DNA of 64,000 bases from Laspinema sp963821735 (GCA_963821735.1 CAWGFK010000009.1:1-64000), one strand, 5' to 3'; shown: positions 47,346 to 57,547, numbered from the stretch's first letter. Notes: generated from the letters alone by a model not told the origin. Made by a program: numbers and translations.

Positions 47346-49383
47346 ATGCCAGAACCCACCCTAGAACTGCAACAGAGAATCGAACAACTCCGCCAACAAA
47401 TCCAAAAAGCCAGCTATGCTTACTATGTCCTAGACAATCCCATCATGGAGGATAGCGTTTACGATCGCCTCTATCGAGAATTGCAACAACTCGAACAAGA
47501 AAATCCCCAATTTATCACCCCAGACAGTCCCACCCAGCGCGTAGGTGAAAAACCCGCCACCCAATTCCAAACCGTCCGCCATAACATCCCCCTGTACAGC
47601 TTAGAAAATGCCTTTAACCTCCAAGAATTTTCCCAATGGCAGGACCGCTGGCAACGGATTGTTTCCCCTCCAAACTTTGAATATGTCGCCGAATTAAAAA
47701 TTGATGGATCAGCCTTAGCCTTAACCTACGAAAATGGCTTATTAGTCCGAGGTGCAACCCGAGGCGATGGCATAGAAGGGGAAGAAATTACCCAAAATGT
47801 TAAAACCATTCGGGCGATTCCCTTGCGGTTAAATTTAGAAAACCCGCCCCCCTTAGTCGAAGTGCGCGGCGAAGCCTTTTTAGGATTAGAAGTCTTTGCT
47901 AAAATCAATCAAGAAAGAGTGCGATCGGGAGAAGCAGAATTTGCTAATCCCCGGAATGCCGCAGCCGGAACTTTGCGACAATTGGATTCCCGGATTGTTG
48001 CCCAACGGCGATTAGACTTTTTTGCTTATACCTTGCAGATTCCAGGGGTGGATGATGATGATGTTGCCCATACCCAATGGCAATCCTTGGAACGCTTACA
48101 AGAAATGGGGTTTAAAGTCAATCCCAACCGCACCTTATGTCAATCCTTAGAAGCCGTTGAATCCTATTATAATGAGTGGGATATCAAACGGAAAGATTTG
48201 CCTTATATGACCGATGGGGTGGTGGTAAAAATTAATCCTATCCCCCTGCAAAAACAACTGGGATTTACTCAAAAATTCCCCCGATGGGCAGTCGCACTCA
48301 AATATCCCGCAGAAGAAGCCCCGACGCAAATTGAAGCCGTTACCGTGCAAGTTGGACGCACGGGGGCCTTAACTCCTGTTGCGGAATTAACCCCCGTTCA
48401 ATTAGCAGGAACCACCGTCTCTCGCGCTTCTTTACATAATAGCGATCGCCTCGCTGAATTAGATTTGCATATCGGAGATACGGCGATCGTCAGAAAAGCC
48501 GGAGAAATCATCCCCGAAGTTGTCCGGATTCTGTCAGAATTACGCCCCGAAGGTGCTCAACGCTTCCAAATGCCTACTCACTGTCCCGAATGCGGACAAC
48601 CTGTGGTTAAACCCGCCTCGGAAGCTGTCACCCGCTGTATTAATATGTCTTGTCCCGCAATTTTGCGCGGTGCTCTCATTCATTGGGGAAGTCGGGATGC
48701 TTTAGATATTAACGGATTGGGAGAAAAGCTAGTTCAGCAATTCGTCGATCGCCAATTAGTCAATTCTGTTGCAGAACTCTACGAACTGGATGTCGAAACA
48801 TTAGCTCAATTAGAACGATTTGGCAAGAAATCCGCTCAGAAATTAGTCGAGGCGATCGCTCAATCCACCCAAAAACCTTGGTCCCGCGTCCTCTATGGAT
48901 TAGGCATTCGTCATGTCGGCAGCGTCAATGCTCAATTATTAACGGAAAAATTCCCCACCGTTGACCAACTCTCTGCCGCATCCGCTGCCCAAATTGAAAG
49001 CGTTTATGGCATTGGGTCAGAAATTGCCAATTCCGTCGCCGACTGGTTCCAAGTCCCCGCTAATCAACTCTTAATTGACCGTCTCAAAGCGGCTGGTTTA
49101 CAATTTGCTGCCACTCCAGTTACAGAAAAACCGGCGAGTCAATCTGCTGCTATTTTTGCCGGTAAAACTTTTGTGATTACGGGAACCCTTCCCACTCTCA
49201 AACGTGATGAAGCCAAAGCATTAATTCAGAATGCAGGAGGAAAAGTCACCGGGTCAGTGAGTGCCAAAACCGATTACTTACTTCTCGGAGAAGATGCCGG
49301 TTCTAAGTTAAAAAAAGCTCAAGAATTAGGCATTCAAACAACTCTCAGAAGCTGAGTTACTGGAGTTATTAGAACAGGGATAA
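47346..49383 (+). CDS. ligA: NAD-dependent DNA ligase LigA, with a frameshift at the 3' end
   Basis: A ligase of about 678 residues that seals nicks using NAD. It has the Ia domain and adenylation domain with YVAELKIDGSALAL (the KxDG lysine), GRTGALTPVAELTPVQLAG in the OB-fold, a four-Cys zinc finger (CPECGQPV, then CINMSCPA), helix-hairpin-helix repeats and a BRCT domain (GKTFVITGTLPTLKRDEAKA). The last codons break: the frame as read stops at 49356 after LGIQTTLRS. Skipping one A near 49342 gives LSEAELLELLEQG and a stop at 49381-49383, which is the usual LigA ending. The lesion removes only the tail, so the enzyme may work even if the change is real. Confidence 0.92.
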
Positions 49384-49384
49384 A

Positions 49385-49740
49385 AAATCCGGGTATAAAC
49401 AGTTATGTTTATAGACTAGCCTGCGGAGGCAGGCTTTGTCCGTATAGCCCCACCCTTGAGGGTGCGGGTTTTTGTTTAAATCAAGAATGAAAAATCCACC
49501 ATGAAGAATTGAGACCAAATCCGGGTATAAACAGTTATCTTTATAGACTAGCCTGCGAAGGCAGGCTTTGTCCGTATAGCCCCACCCTTGAGGGTGCGGG
49601 TTTTTGTTTAAATCAAGAATAAAAAATCCACCCTAAAGAATTGAGACCAAATCCGAGTCTAAAAAGTCATGTTTATAGACTAGCCTGCGGAGGCAGGCTT
49701 TGTCCGTATAGCCCCACCCTTGAGGGTGCGGGTTTTTGTT
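49385..49740 (+). repeat. 132-nt unit in tandem, about 2.7 copies
   Basis: Units at 49385-49516, 49517-49648 and a partial one at 49649-49740, nearly identical. Each has a GCCTGC/GCAGGC hairpin, then TTTGTCCGTATAGCC, a CACCCTTGAGGGTG hairpin and GCGGGTTTTTG, which looks like an intrinsic terminator. It lies directly after ligA. A single related copy is at 15131-15187. Confidence 0.92.
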
Positions 49741-49786
49741 GCATAATAGAAGAGTGACATCTTTTTACCCGCTTTAAATCAACGTA

Positions 49787-50797
49787 ATGAGTTTACAAAA
49801 TCAACCCACTCCCCTGCCGACTAAACAACCAATGAAACTCCATGAAAGTTCCGGGCGTTGGCGGTTGGGGTTGGGGCTGTCCCTGGTGACGGTATTCTTA
49901 TGGGGAGTGCTACCGATCGCCCTGAAAATAACCGTTCAAGCCCTTGATATTTACACGGTGACTTGGTTTCGGTTTTCCTTGTCCTTTGGGATATTAGTCT
50001 GCATTTTAGGGATGCAGAAGCAACTTCCCTCCTTGGAAAAACTGCGAGGAACGTCCTGGAAATTACTGGCAGTCGCCACAGGTTTTTTGGCGGTAAATTA
50101 TGCCCTTTACTTACAAGGATTAGCTCAAACTTCTCCCGCCAATGCTCAAGTGTTTATTCAGTTAGCGCCGGTATTAATGGGATTAGGGGCGATCGCCATT
50201 TTCAAAGAACGCTATACCCTGCGTCAATGGGCCGGATTGGGCATTTTAACCCTGGGCTTTGTAGTATTTTTTCACGAACAATTACAAACCGTCCTGGCCG
50301 CCCCTCGCACTTATTTAATCGGCAATATCATTCTGGTAATTGCCGCAGCCGCTTGGGCGATTTATGCCTTGGCGCAAAAACAACTCTTACAACAGTTAAC
50401 CTCTTCTAATATCATGCTGTTGTTATATGGAATTTGCGCCTTGTTATTCCTGCCTTTTTCTAGCCCTAGCCAACTGTTGACCCTGACTCCGTTAGAGTGG
50501 GGAATGTTGATTTTCTGTGGATTAAATACAGTCGTAGCCTACGGCGCTTTTGCCGAATCTTTGGCCCATTGGGATGCTTCTAAAGTCAGTGCTATTTTGG
50601 CGACAACGCCCATTGTCACGTTAGTCTCCGTCTGGGTCATTTCTCTGGGAATTCCCCTGCCGATCGCCCCGGAACAGTTAACGGTTTTAGCCGTAATTGG
50701 CGCAATGTTAGTAGTGACAGGTTCAGTGGCGATCGCCTTGGGAAAACGCCCTTATTCCCCTAGAAAATCGGACCCATTCTCGCAAAAATCTGGATGA
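49787..50797 (+). CDS. EamA/DMT-family membrane transporter
   Basis: This 336-residue protein has ten hydrophobic helices arranged as two EamA halves. The first half runs from LGLGLSLVTVFLWGVLPIAL through YLQGLAQTSPANAQVFIQLA. The second starts after the fifth helix with LIGNIILVIAAAAWAIYALA and ends VLAVIGAMLVVTGSVAIALG. Both halves have the drug/metabolite-transporter style W-G-x-x-P and AQ-x-x-Q-L spots. A cytosolic N-terminal tail of about 25 residues precedes helix 1. EamA proteins export metabolites or amino acids. The substrate is unknown. ATG start 46 bp after the tandem repeat. Confidence 0.88.
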   Translation: MSLQNQPTPLPTKQPMKLHESSGRWRLGLGLSLVTVFLWGVLPIALKITVQALDIYTVTWFRFSLSFGILVCILGMQKQLPSLEKLRGTSWKLLAVATGFLAVNYALYLQGLAQTSPANAQVFIQLAPVLMGLGAIAIFKERYTLRQWAGLGILTLGFVVFFHEQLQTVLAAPRTYLIGNIILVIAAAAWAIYALAQKQLLQQLTSSNIMLLLYGICALLFLPFSSPSQLLTLTPLEWGMLIFCGLNTVVAYGAFAESLAHWDASKVSAILATTPIVTLVSVWVISLGIPLPIAPEQLTVLAVIGAMLVVTGSVAIALGKRPYSPRKSDPFSQKSG

Positions 50798-51250
50798 TAC
50801 CCCATCGGATTTTTAACGAGATGGAGTTGTGCCCTCTGCCGCCAAATCCCGAACTCAAGACTCTCTCAACCACCGCCATCCGCTACTGCAACTGGACTCC
50901 TTCGGATTTGAGCGATTCGAGTTCGGGATTCTTCTGGGAAGCTTCACAAAACTTGCCTACAATCTGGACTAACGCCGCACTCTAGCCCAGGTTGTATTTT
51001 TTCCTCTATTGCCCGAATATTGCCTCATCCGATTGTGGTATTCCACCGGCAAATAGCCCAAAATCCATTGGGTTGGCCCCTAGATCCCGTTGATAACCAT
51101 TGTTGCCTAGGTGACATCCTCCATCCGGGCCAATGGGGTATTAATGTTTGTACCCGGGTTACTGACTCGGGACTAGAGTTTTTCTTCAGGGCTGACGGAA
51201 TCGAAATAACGCCCTTATGGACAAAATCAAATAAATTTAGGAAAAGAAAA
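50798..51250. other. intergenic region with no confirmed gene
   Basis: About 450 bp. A 63-codon frame overlaps the EamA stop (50794-50985) and one runs into the next gene from 51020, but neither looks protein-like here. No strong hairpin seen. Confidence 0.4.
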
Positions 51251-51592
51251 ATGGACAATATAGCGTTTCTTAAGCGACTGAGGTTCAGTTGTGGAGGCAC
51301 AGTCGCCCTTTTGAAAAGGAATTTAGGGAGAGCAATTGGATCTCAGGAGTCCCCCAAGCGCCCTATTCAATTCCAAGTCGAAGAAGCGAGTCGCCAATGG
51401 GGTCAACCCTTTCGCGCCTACCTTACACTTTTTGAAGACCCTTTAGGAGCAATCAACTCTTTTGAAAACTCCTATGCCGGGGAATACGCTGATCCGCAAG
51501 ACTTTGAACGCCACTACCCAGGGGGCCTCCCGGGATGTTGCTTCATCAAATCACCTTGCGGGGTGTATGCTTTCCGTAATTTTTTTAACTAA
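51251..51592 (+). CDS. small hypothetical protein
   Basis: A 113-residue frame from the ATG at 51251, with AGGA about 10 nt upstream. The end is acidic and orderly (EDPLGAINSFENSYAGEYAD, then PQDFERHYPG). This loosely recalls the GEYDSxEDFA ending of ArdA-type antirestriction proteins, but the similarity is too weak to assign. An in-frame start at 51020 adds 77 residues of less protein-like sequence. The gene stands alone. It may be real or an overprediction. Confidence 0.45.
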   Translation: MDNIAFLKRLRFSCGGTVALLKRNLGRAIGSQESPKRPIQFQVEEASRQWGQPFRAYLTLFEDPLGAINSFENSYAGEYADPQDFERHYPGGLPGCCFIKSPCGVYAFRNFFN

Positions 51593-51838
51593 GGTTGGGT
51601 TTGGGGAGCAATAAGTCCCGCACTATAATCTTTGATTTAGCGTTGGGATACATGGACTCCCCAACTCAATGGAGTGGGGTTAAATGCTCTTTGAAATTGA
51701 CATTTACCCGGTAAAGTGAGCGATGTTAAAATATTGCTCTGATTCTTCACTACATTTACAGAATCTATCCTGAGAGTCAACCAAAAATGCGTGACGTGCG
51801 ATCGCTACGTCACGAGGACAATACTTGTCAGAAAGCCT

Positions 51839-52321
51839 TTATAAATGTTCAATCATCGTCAAAGCGGAAACGGTGGTATTTTTGGAAGGAGTCGGATCGG
51901 GGATATCCAGTTGTAATGAATGAGGGAACTCTCGGGCGGCAGTATCCCGGGCGCGAGCTTGTTTGAGAAACAGTTGGGCGCGGACTTTTTCTAGGGAATT
52001 TGTGGCCTGATTTAATTGTTCCTGTGCTTTTTCTAAATCGGTGTGAGCCATTTCTGGATCAATGCGATCGCCCCGTTCGGCATCATTCACTAAAACGGTC
52101 ACAATATCCCCTTCAATTTCTGCCAATCCGGCCTTGACAAAAATCGGAATCCAAGTGTTTTGATAGCGGATTTTCATGACCCCGATTTTAATAAAGGTAA
52201 CGAGTGCTACATGACCCGATAAAATCCCGATTTGACCTGTAGTGGTGGGCAAAATTACCTCGGAACTGGGAGCATTCCAGATGGTTTTTGAAGGAGTGAT
52301 GACATTAACGTTCAAAATCAT
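51839..52321 (-). CDS. atpC: ATP synthase epsilon subunit, lone gene
   Basis: A protein of about 160 residues with the epsilon beta-sandwich: LNVNVITPSKTIWNAPSSEV, ILPTTTGQIGILSGHVALVT and IVTVLVNDAERGDRIDPEMA, then two helices (KAQEQLNQATNSLEKVRAQL). It is the cyanobacterial/chloroplast F1 epsilon type, with a tail about 20 residues longer than usual (FPHSLQLDIPDPTPSK). In cyanobacteria atpC normally follows atpB. Here no atpB is present on either side. It may be a second copy. I start at 52321. The upstream frame to 52363 is unlikely. The sequence is more divergent than expected for the main copy. Confidence 0.85.
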   Translation of the reverse strand: MILNVNVITPSKTIWNAPSSEVILPTTTGQIGILSGHVALVTFIKIGVMKIRYQNTWIPIFVKAGLAEIEGDIVTVLVNDAERGDRIDPEMAHTDLEKAQEQLNQATNSLEKVRAQLFLKQARARDTAAREFPHSLQLDIPDPTPSKNTTVSALTMIEHL

Positions 52322-53734
52322 AGGAGTTGGAGGGTTATTATATTGATGAGCAAATGATTTCAACGTTCTTGGGTGTCAACGGCGATATTATAACGCTTTT
52401 CTGCTCGGGCCGCTTAATCCAGTGTTGCCCTAGCCTATTAGCGATTCGGTGGACTGACCCTCACCCCCAGCCCCTCTCCCGTTCTGGGAGAGGGGTTTGG
52501 GGTGAGGGTAGTATCTAAGGACATGAGAAAGGCTATATTTCCTCTCCCTGGCTACAGTGGCGATCGCCTCGTCTGATCCATCGAGGCAGATTAACAGACT
52601 CCACCGGATCAACGGGTAGAAAAGAACGGTCATTTCCTTGTCCCACCGGAATCCAGGCATTTTGGATGGATGTCTCAACTTCGGTTTAATCATCCCCCGA
52701 CTCAGGAAGGGAGGTCCTCCGGGGCGAAATTTGGAGTTGACCCCCCAACCTGCACCACCCCCTGCTGCCGGAGATGGAGTGGATCCAGACTGACCTCAAC
52801 GTGAAACGCCTCGAATGTGGCAATATAAACTGGACTGAAATGCGGGGAAAGAAGCCCGGACTGGGCTGAGTATCCTTACCAAGATATGATAGAATAGAGC
52901 ATAAACTTGGGTGGATAGCAGTATCGGTCTGGGCTACTTTCCCATTCCGTTCTGCGGGGAATGTTGTTAATTTTTTTAACGTAAATCCCAGTCTTGTTTA
53001 AGAAGAAAATACGCAAGAGCGCCTTTAAATTAAGGAAATAATGCCCATCAGGGTCCACGCTGCTGGATTTACGGATTCAGTCTAAACGCGCCTAATTTAG
53101 ATCGATCTATATTGGGGAGTAAAAATCAATCCGTGAAAGACCCAGGTAAGTGTTAATAATTATGAACCTTTGGGGTTAGTTTTTAGTCAGTTCACCCCTA
53201 GGGCTGAACTGAGTCACAGGGAGAAAGTTGGCAATCACTCTCCAAGAAAATCAACTACCCTGGGCGGAGGGATTGAAACGGCTAAATTCCCCTGAACTAA
53301 CTTCTCAAAATCTCTCAGTAATTCCCCGTTAAATTTGCCCGTTCATCTCCTTGGTACTCGAAAATATACTGATACTTTGGATAGATTTTATCCGTGTATT
53401 TTACAGAAACGATGCGAATTTAGTTTATAATTGAACCCTAGGCTTTCTGGAAAAGTGAAAGGAAGGGATTAAACCTTCTCAAAATTTACTTGAGAATAGC
53501 CCCAGGCTTGAATCCTCTGGGATAATCGGAAGCCCTCAACTAAACGGTGAGACCCCTTGTCACCGAAGATCCTCCCGTTCAGAGCTTTTATTCAGCGACC
53601 TCTTTGGGAGACGGGTTCAGGGACTACAAATTTTTACTCAAAATTGCTCCAAGGAACCCTTAGATTAAGAATAGATGCTTGTTTAGACAACTGACTCATC
53701 ATGAGTCCAATTTATACCCTTACAACAAACTGCT
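52322..53734. other. long gene-free region upstream of the multidomain regulator
   Basis: About 1.4 kb in which I see no gene of normal quality and no tRNA. A short frame at 52876-53058 (minus) is not convincing. A GGGATTGAAAC word at 53269-53279 is single. The strong palindrome at 52457-52510 is listed separately. The 3' part must carry the regulator promoter. Confidence 0.45.
52457..52510. repeat. imperfect palindrome of G/C-rich arms
   Basis: ACCCTCACCCC (52457-52467) and CCCCTCTCCC (52471-52480) pair with GGGAGAGGGG (52486-52495) and GGGGTGAGGGT (52499-52509) around a GTTCT loop. It is a typical dispersed hairpin of cyanobacterial intergenic DNA. Confidence 0.85.
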
Positions 53735-56515
53735 ATGAGAATTTTACTGGTGGAGGATGACGAACCGATCGCAACCGCACTTGTAACTACATTGAAACAG
53801 CAAAACCATGTCGTCGATGTAGCTACAGATGGACTGTTGGGCTTAGAATTAGCTCAAGCCTGTGACTATGACCTGCTGTTGCTGGATGTCATGCTTCCGA
53901 AACTGGATGGAATTAGTTTATGCCGGAAGTTACGCAGTTGTGGCTATCAAATGCCCATCCTGTTGCTCACGGCGAAAGACAGCACAGAAGATAAAGTTAA
54001 AGGACTCGATGCCGGGGCGGATGATTATCTCGTCAAACCCTTTGATTTACCGGAACTCACCGCCCGAATTCGGGCCTTATTGCGCCGGGGAACAGCGCCT
54101 TTACCCCCTGTGTTAGAGTGGGGACCTTTACAACTGAATCCGAGTACCTGTGATGTTACCTATAACAATCAACCTGTCACTTTGACGCCGACGGAATATC
54201 GCCTATTGGAACTGTTCATGAGAAACAGCACCCGGGTTTATAGTCGCAGTGCAATTCTGGATCATTTATGGGCTTTTGATGAACCCCCCTCGGAAGATAC
54301 CATTCGCGCCCATATCAAAGGGTTGCGGCAAAAACTCAAATCCAGTGGGGCTCCAGCCGATGCGATCGAAACCGTCTATGGGTTGGGATATCGACTCAAA
54401 CCCCAGAGTGAGGAAAAATTGGGGCAACCGCCTCGCATCCTGATGGCAGGGTTGCCGGACGAGTTGGGATTTTGGTTGCAACAGCGCCTGGGAAATGCGG
54501 TGGTTCGGGTGACTCAGACGGGAGAAGATACCCGAACGGAACTGCGCGATCGCCAATGGTCCTTGGTCATTTTAGATCAACATTTGCGCCATCCCTCCCC
54601 GGCAGAACTCCTCAAACAAATCAGCAACAAAGGACAATCCGCCCCCCCAATTCCAGTGATTTACTGTGGCGTCAAAGGGTTAGAACCCGACCCGATCGCG
54701 CCTTCGAGCAAAGGTCGAAAACCCAAAGAAACCCGGAACAGCGCAACCACCCAACAGCAGTCGGAAACCCTAGAACGGGTTACCTCCGTTCTCTATCACC
54801 CCCTGGATGGGGAGGAACTCGCTCGGGAAGTCGCTAAACTCCTGAATCTGACCTTATCAGACCCCCAAACCCCGGCGAAACAGGACCCGACGATTGTTGC
54901 TGCTATTGGCAAAGTCTGGGAACGGTTCAAAGACCGGATTGCGGACCGAGTAACGGCGATCGCCCAGGCAAGCGAGGCCCTGGAATCTGGCGAACTGCCC
55001 CCAGAACTGCACGCTCAGGCAAAACAGGAAGCGCACAAATTGGCCGGGTCTTTAGGCACTTTTGGGTTGACTGAAGGTTCAGTGATTGCGCGGCAAGTGG
55101 AGCAATTGCTGCATAGCCCTACCCTTGATGCTACCCAATCTGCCCATCTCACGGCATTAGTACAGGCCCTGCGATCGCAGATCGACCAAGCACCCATCGA
55201 GAGCGATCGCCGGGGAGGAAGACCTCTCAACGATCTACCCGTGCTCCTGATGATTGAGGGGGACCAAGAACTGTCCCAACAGATTGAGATTGAGGTCAAA
55301 GGGTGGGGAATCAAAGTGGTCAATAGTGACTCGATCTCCTCTGCCCGAACGGCGATCGCCAATCACCGTCCCGATGCCGTCTTATTAGATTTATCCACCG
55401 AAGACACCCTCACCATCAACCCCAACAATAAAGAAGAAGGACTCACCTTACTCTCGGAACTCGCCAATGGATTCCCTCCCCTCCCGGTGTTCGTCGTTAC
55501 CGACCAAAGTCGGGTAGAAGACCGATTAGAAGTCGCTCGACTAGGAGGCCGTGCTTTCTTACAAAAACCCGTGAGACCCGCTCAAATCATCGAAGCCGTA
55601 TTACAGGTTTTGCAGGGAGTTCAGACCACAGAAGCTAAAATCCTAGTCGTGGATGATGACCCGCAAATCCTCTCCCTGGTCAAACATTTCCTGGAACCTT
55701 GGGGCATGAAAACCGTTGCCCTCTCTAACGCCCAACGCTTCTGGGAAACCCTAGAAATGTCATCCCCGGATTTGCTGATTCTCGATATAGAATTACCTCA
55801 CCTCAGCGGCATTGAACTCTGTCAAGTCGTTCGCAACGATCCGCGATGGAATAGTCTGCCGATCTTATTTCTGACCGCCCACACGGGTCCGGATATTGTC
55901 CATCAAGTGTTTGCTGCTGGTGCGGATGATTATATTAGTAAACCCATTGTCGGTCCGGAACTGGTGACCCGCATTCTCAACCGTCTCGAACGGATTCAGT
56001 TACTGCGAAACATGGCAGAAACCGACCCCCTCACCGGGGTGGCGAACCGGCGCAAATCCATCACGGAATTGGACAAGTTCCTGCATCTGTGCCAACTGCA
56101 TGAACAACCGATGTGTCTGGCAATGTTAGACCTCGATCGCTTTAAGCAAGTCAACGATCGCCACGGTCATGCAATGGGAGATGCCGTGCTCCGGCAATTT
56201 GGTAAGCTCTTACTTCGCACCTTTCGCAGTGAGGATATTGTCGCTCGTTGGGGTGGGGAAGAATTTGTGGTGGGAATGTATGGCATGAACAAGGAGTCTG
56301 GGACCCAACGCCTCAGTGAGTTACTTCAAGTCCTCCATGCCGAACCCTTGGTACTCGGGGAGGAGCGTTTACATCTGACCTTTAGTGGCGGGGTTGCTCA
56401 GTATCCCGAAGATGGTAAAACGGTGGATGCATTGTATCGCTGTGCGGATCAAGCCCTCTATCAAGCGAAGACTGCTGGTCGCGATCGCATCATCGCTTAT
56501 CATCATCCAGGGTAA
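53735..56515 (+). CDS. multidomain regulator: receiver, OmpR-type DNA-binding domain, HPt, receivers and GGDEF
   Basis: This 926-residue protein starts as an OmpR regulator: receiver 1-120 (phospho-Asp 51 in LLLDVMLPKLDG), then a winged-helix domain (about 130-225, TPTEYRLLELFMRNSTRVYS and DTIRAHIKGLRQKLK). A degenerate receiver (about 236-375) follows. An HPt-like domain has EAHKLAGSLGTFG near 430. Another weak receiver runs about 505-620. A complete receiver has ILVVDDDPQIL and LLILDIELPHLSG. A diguanylate cyclase with RWGGEEFVVGMYG (GGEEF, intact) ends the protein. It combines transcription control with c-di-GMP synthesis. It stands alone with no kinase beside it. Confidence 0.92.
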   Translation: MRILLVEDDEPIATALVTTLKQQNHVVDVATDGLLGLELAQACDYDLLLLDVMLPKLDGISLCRKLRSCGYQMPILLLTAKDSTEDKVKGLDAGADDYLVKPFDLPELTARIRALLRRGTAPLPPVLEWGPLQLNPSTCDVTYNNQPVTLTPTEYRLLELFMRNSTRVYSRSAILDHLWAFDEPPSEDTIRAHIKGLRQKLKSSGAPADAIETVYGLGYRLKPQSEEKLGQPPRILMAGLPDELGFWLQQRLGNAVVRVTQTGEDTRTELRDRQWSLVILDQHLRHPSPAELLKQISNKGQSAPPIPVIYCGVKGLEPDPIAPSSKGRKPKETRNSATTQQQSETLERVTSVLYHPLDGEELAREVAKLLNLTLSDPQTPAKQDPTIVAAIGKVWERFKDRIADRVTAIAQASEALESGELPPELHAQAKQEAHKLAGSLGTFGLTEGSVIARQVEQLLHSPTLDATQSAHLTALVQALRSQIDQAPIESDRRGGRPLNDLPVLLMIEGDQELSQQIEIEVKGWGIKVVNSDSISSARTAIANHRPDAVLLDLSTEDTLTINPNNKEEGLTLLSELANGFPPLPVFVVTDQSRVEDRLEVARLGGRAFLQKPVRPAQIIEAVLQVLQGVQTTEAKILVVDDDPQILSLVKHFLEPWGMKTVALSNAQRFWETLEMSSPDLLILDIELPHLSGIELCQVVRNDPRWNSLPILFLTAHTGPDIVHQVFAAGADDYISKPIVGPELVTRILNRLERIQLLRNMAETDPLTGVANRRKSITELDKFLHLCQLHEQPMCLAMLDLDRFKQVNDRHGHAMGDAVLRQFGKLLLRTFRSEDIVARWGGEEFVVGMYGMNKESGTQRLSELLQVLHAEPLVLGEERLHLTFSGGVAQYPEDGKTVDALYRCADQALYQAKTAGRDRIIAYHHPG

Positions 56516-56569
56516 CCCCTCACTGATTTTACCGAATCTGGTTAATCTCACTCCCCAATTTCCACCACA

Positions 56570-56605
56570 AAAAAACCGGCGGAGGTTCAAACCCCCGCCT
56601 GTTCT
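56570..56605 (+). terminator. hairpin behind the multidomain regulator
   Basis: GGCGGAGGTT, CA, AACCCCCGCC (56578-56599; one A-C mismatch), preceded by a run of A (56569-56575) and followed by TGTTCTTT. On the minus strand the A-run becomes a T-run, so it may also stop the convergent DUF2382 gene. Related to the palindrome at 3717. Confidence 0.6.
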
Positions 56606-56632
56606 TTAGCTGGATTAGTCACGGCCTAACAT

Positions 56633-57547
56633 TCAAGATTGCGGCGTCGAATAGCGATCGAACCAAGACTGATAGGTATTGCGAAACCGTTCCTCTTCCA
56701 CCACCAGTTCAATCCGCACTTTTGCACAACCGTTCGGTTGTCGCTTGGCAATTTCTTCTAAAATTCGGGCAGCAATTTCGGGCGAGTGAAATTCTCCGCT
56801 CACTCGGTTTGTTTCTGGCTTTTGTTGGACTGATGCGGTAGGCGTGATTCCTGGCGCTTCATCAGAGGGAATACGATACTCCTCTGGTTCTCCTAAAATA
56901 ATTTCAGTGAGTTTTTTATACTCGGGACTCACTTGCTCAACAATTAACTTTTCCCGACGAATGGGGACTTGAATCATCCGGGTTTCAATTTCTTTGCGGA
57001 CAACCACCTCCCCGACTTTGCGCTTGCCGCGATTCACCACTAATCGTTCTTCCCGTAAGGGAATGTTGCTGGCAATGACTTCTTTGCGGATTTGCTTAAA
57101 GTCCGCTAAGGAACTCTGGGAGTCGATTTGATGCGATCGCCCTTGACTCCCAGGGGAGGGAACCGAATCTACCCACTCTCCCGGTAACTCCGATGGGTCA
57201 ATTTCGCCATTATTGTAGACCGGGGTTTGATATTCCGGGAGGGCGGCAAAGTGTTGTTTCGTCAGGGAGACAAAAACGGTATTCGTGGCATATTCTATTT
57301 TTTCAATCAAATTGCTACTCACTTTCACCAACCGACCCGGGCGATCGTCTACCAGAGAGACAATTAAGTTGAGTTGGTTCTCCGGTTCTACGGTTAAATC
57401 CGTGACTCGACCCAGGGGTTGCCCTTCGGAATCTCGGACTGTAAAATCCAGCAGTTGACTCTTGAGGTTATCCAATCGACCCGTAAGTTCGCTCTGCGTC
57501 TGAGCATACCCCAGGTTCTCCCCTCTCCCCCTTACTTGATCATTCAT
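56633..57547 (-). CDS. PRC-barrel and DUF2382 protein
   Basis: This 304-residue protein has a PRC-barrel near the N-terminus (LLDFTVRDSEGQPLGRVTDL, then LVSLVDDRPGRLVKVS) and a DUF2382 domain (about 155-230: LREERLVVNRGKRKVGEVVV, then PIRREKLIVEQVS). DUF2382 is a beta-rich repeat in stress-related bacterial proteins (YsnF/AvaK-type). The exact role is unknown. It is the second of two related genes on this strand, 254 bp after 57802-58677. No signal peptide or membrane helix. Cytosolic or surface location is unclear. Confidence 0.85.
   Translation of the reverse strand: MNDQVRGRGENLGYAQTQSELTGRLDNLKSQLLDFTVRDSEGQPLGRVTDLTVEPENQLNLIVSLVDDRPGRLVKVSSNLIEKIEYATNTVFVSLTKQHFAALPEYQTPVYNNGEIDPSELPGEWVDSVPSPGSQGRSHQIDSQSSLADFKQIRKEVIASNIPLREERLVVNRGKRKVGEVVVRKEIETRMIQVPIRREKLIVEQVSPEYKKLTEIILGEPEEYRIPSDEAPGITPTASVQQKPETNRVSGEFHSPEIAARILEEIAKRQPNGCAKVRIELVVEEERFRNTYQSWFDRYSTPQS

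Noticed and set aside
50794..50985. 63-codon frame overlapping the EamA stop as ATGA
   Set aside because: No protein character, no ribosome site beyond the overlap, no homologue pattern known to me.
53269..53279. GGGATTGAAAC, like a CRISPR repeat end
   Set aside because: A single occurrence with no spaced copies nearby. No array or cas gene is present.
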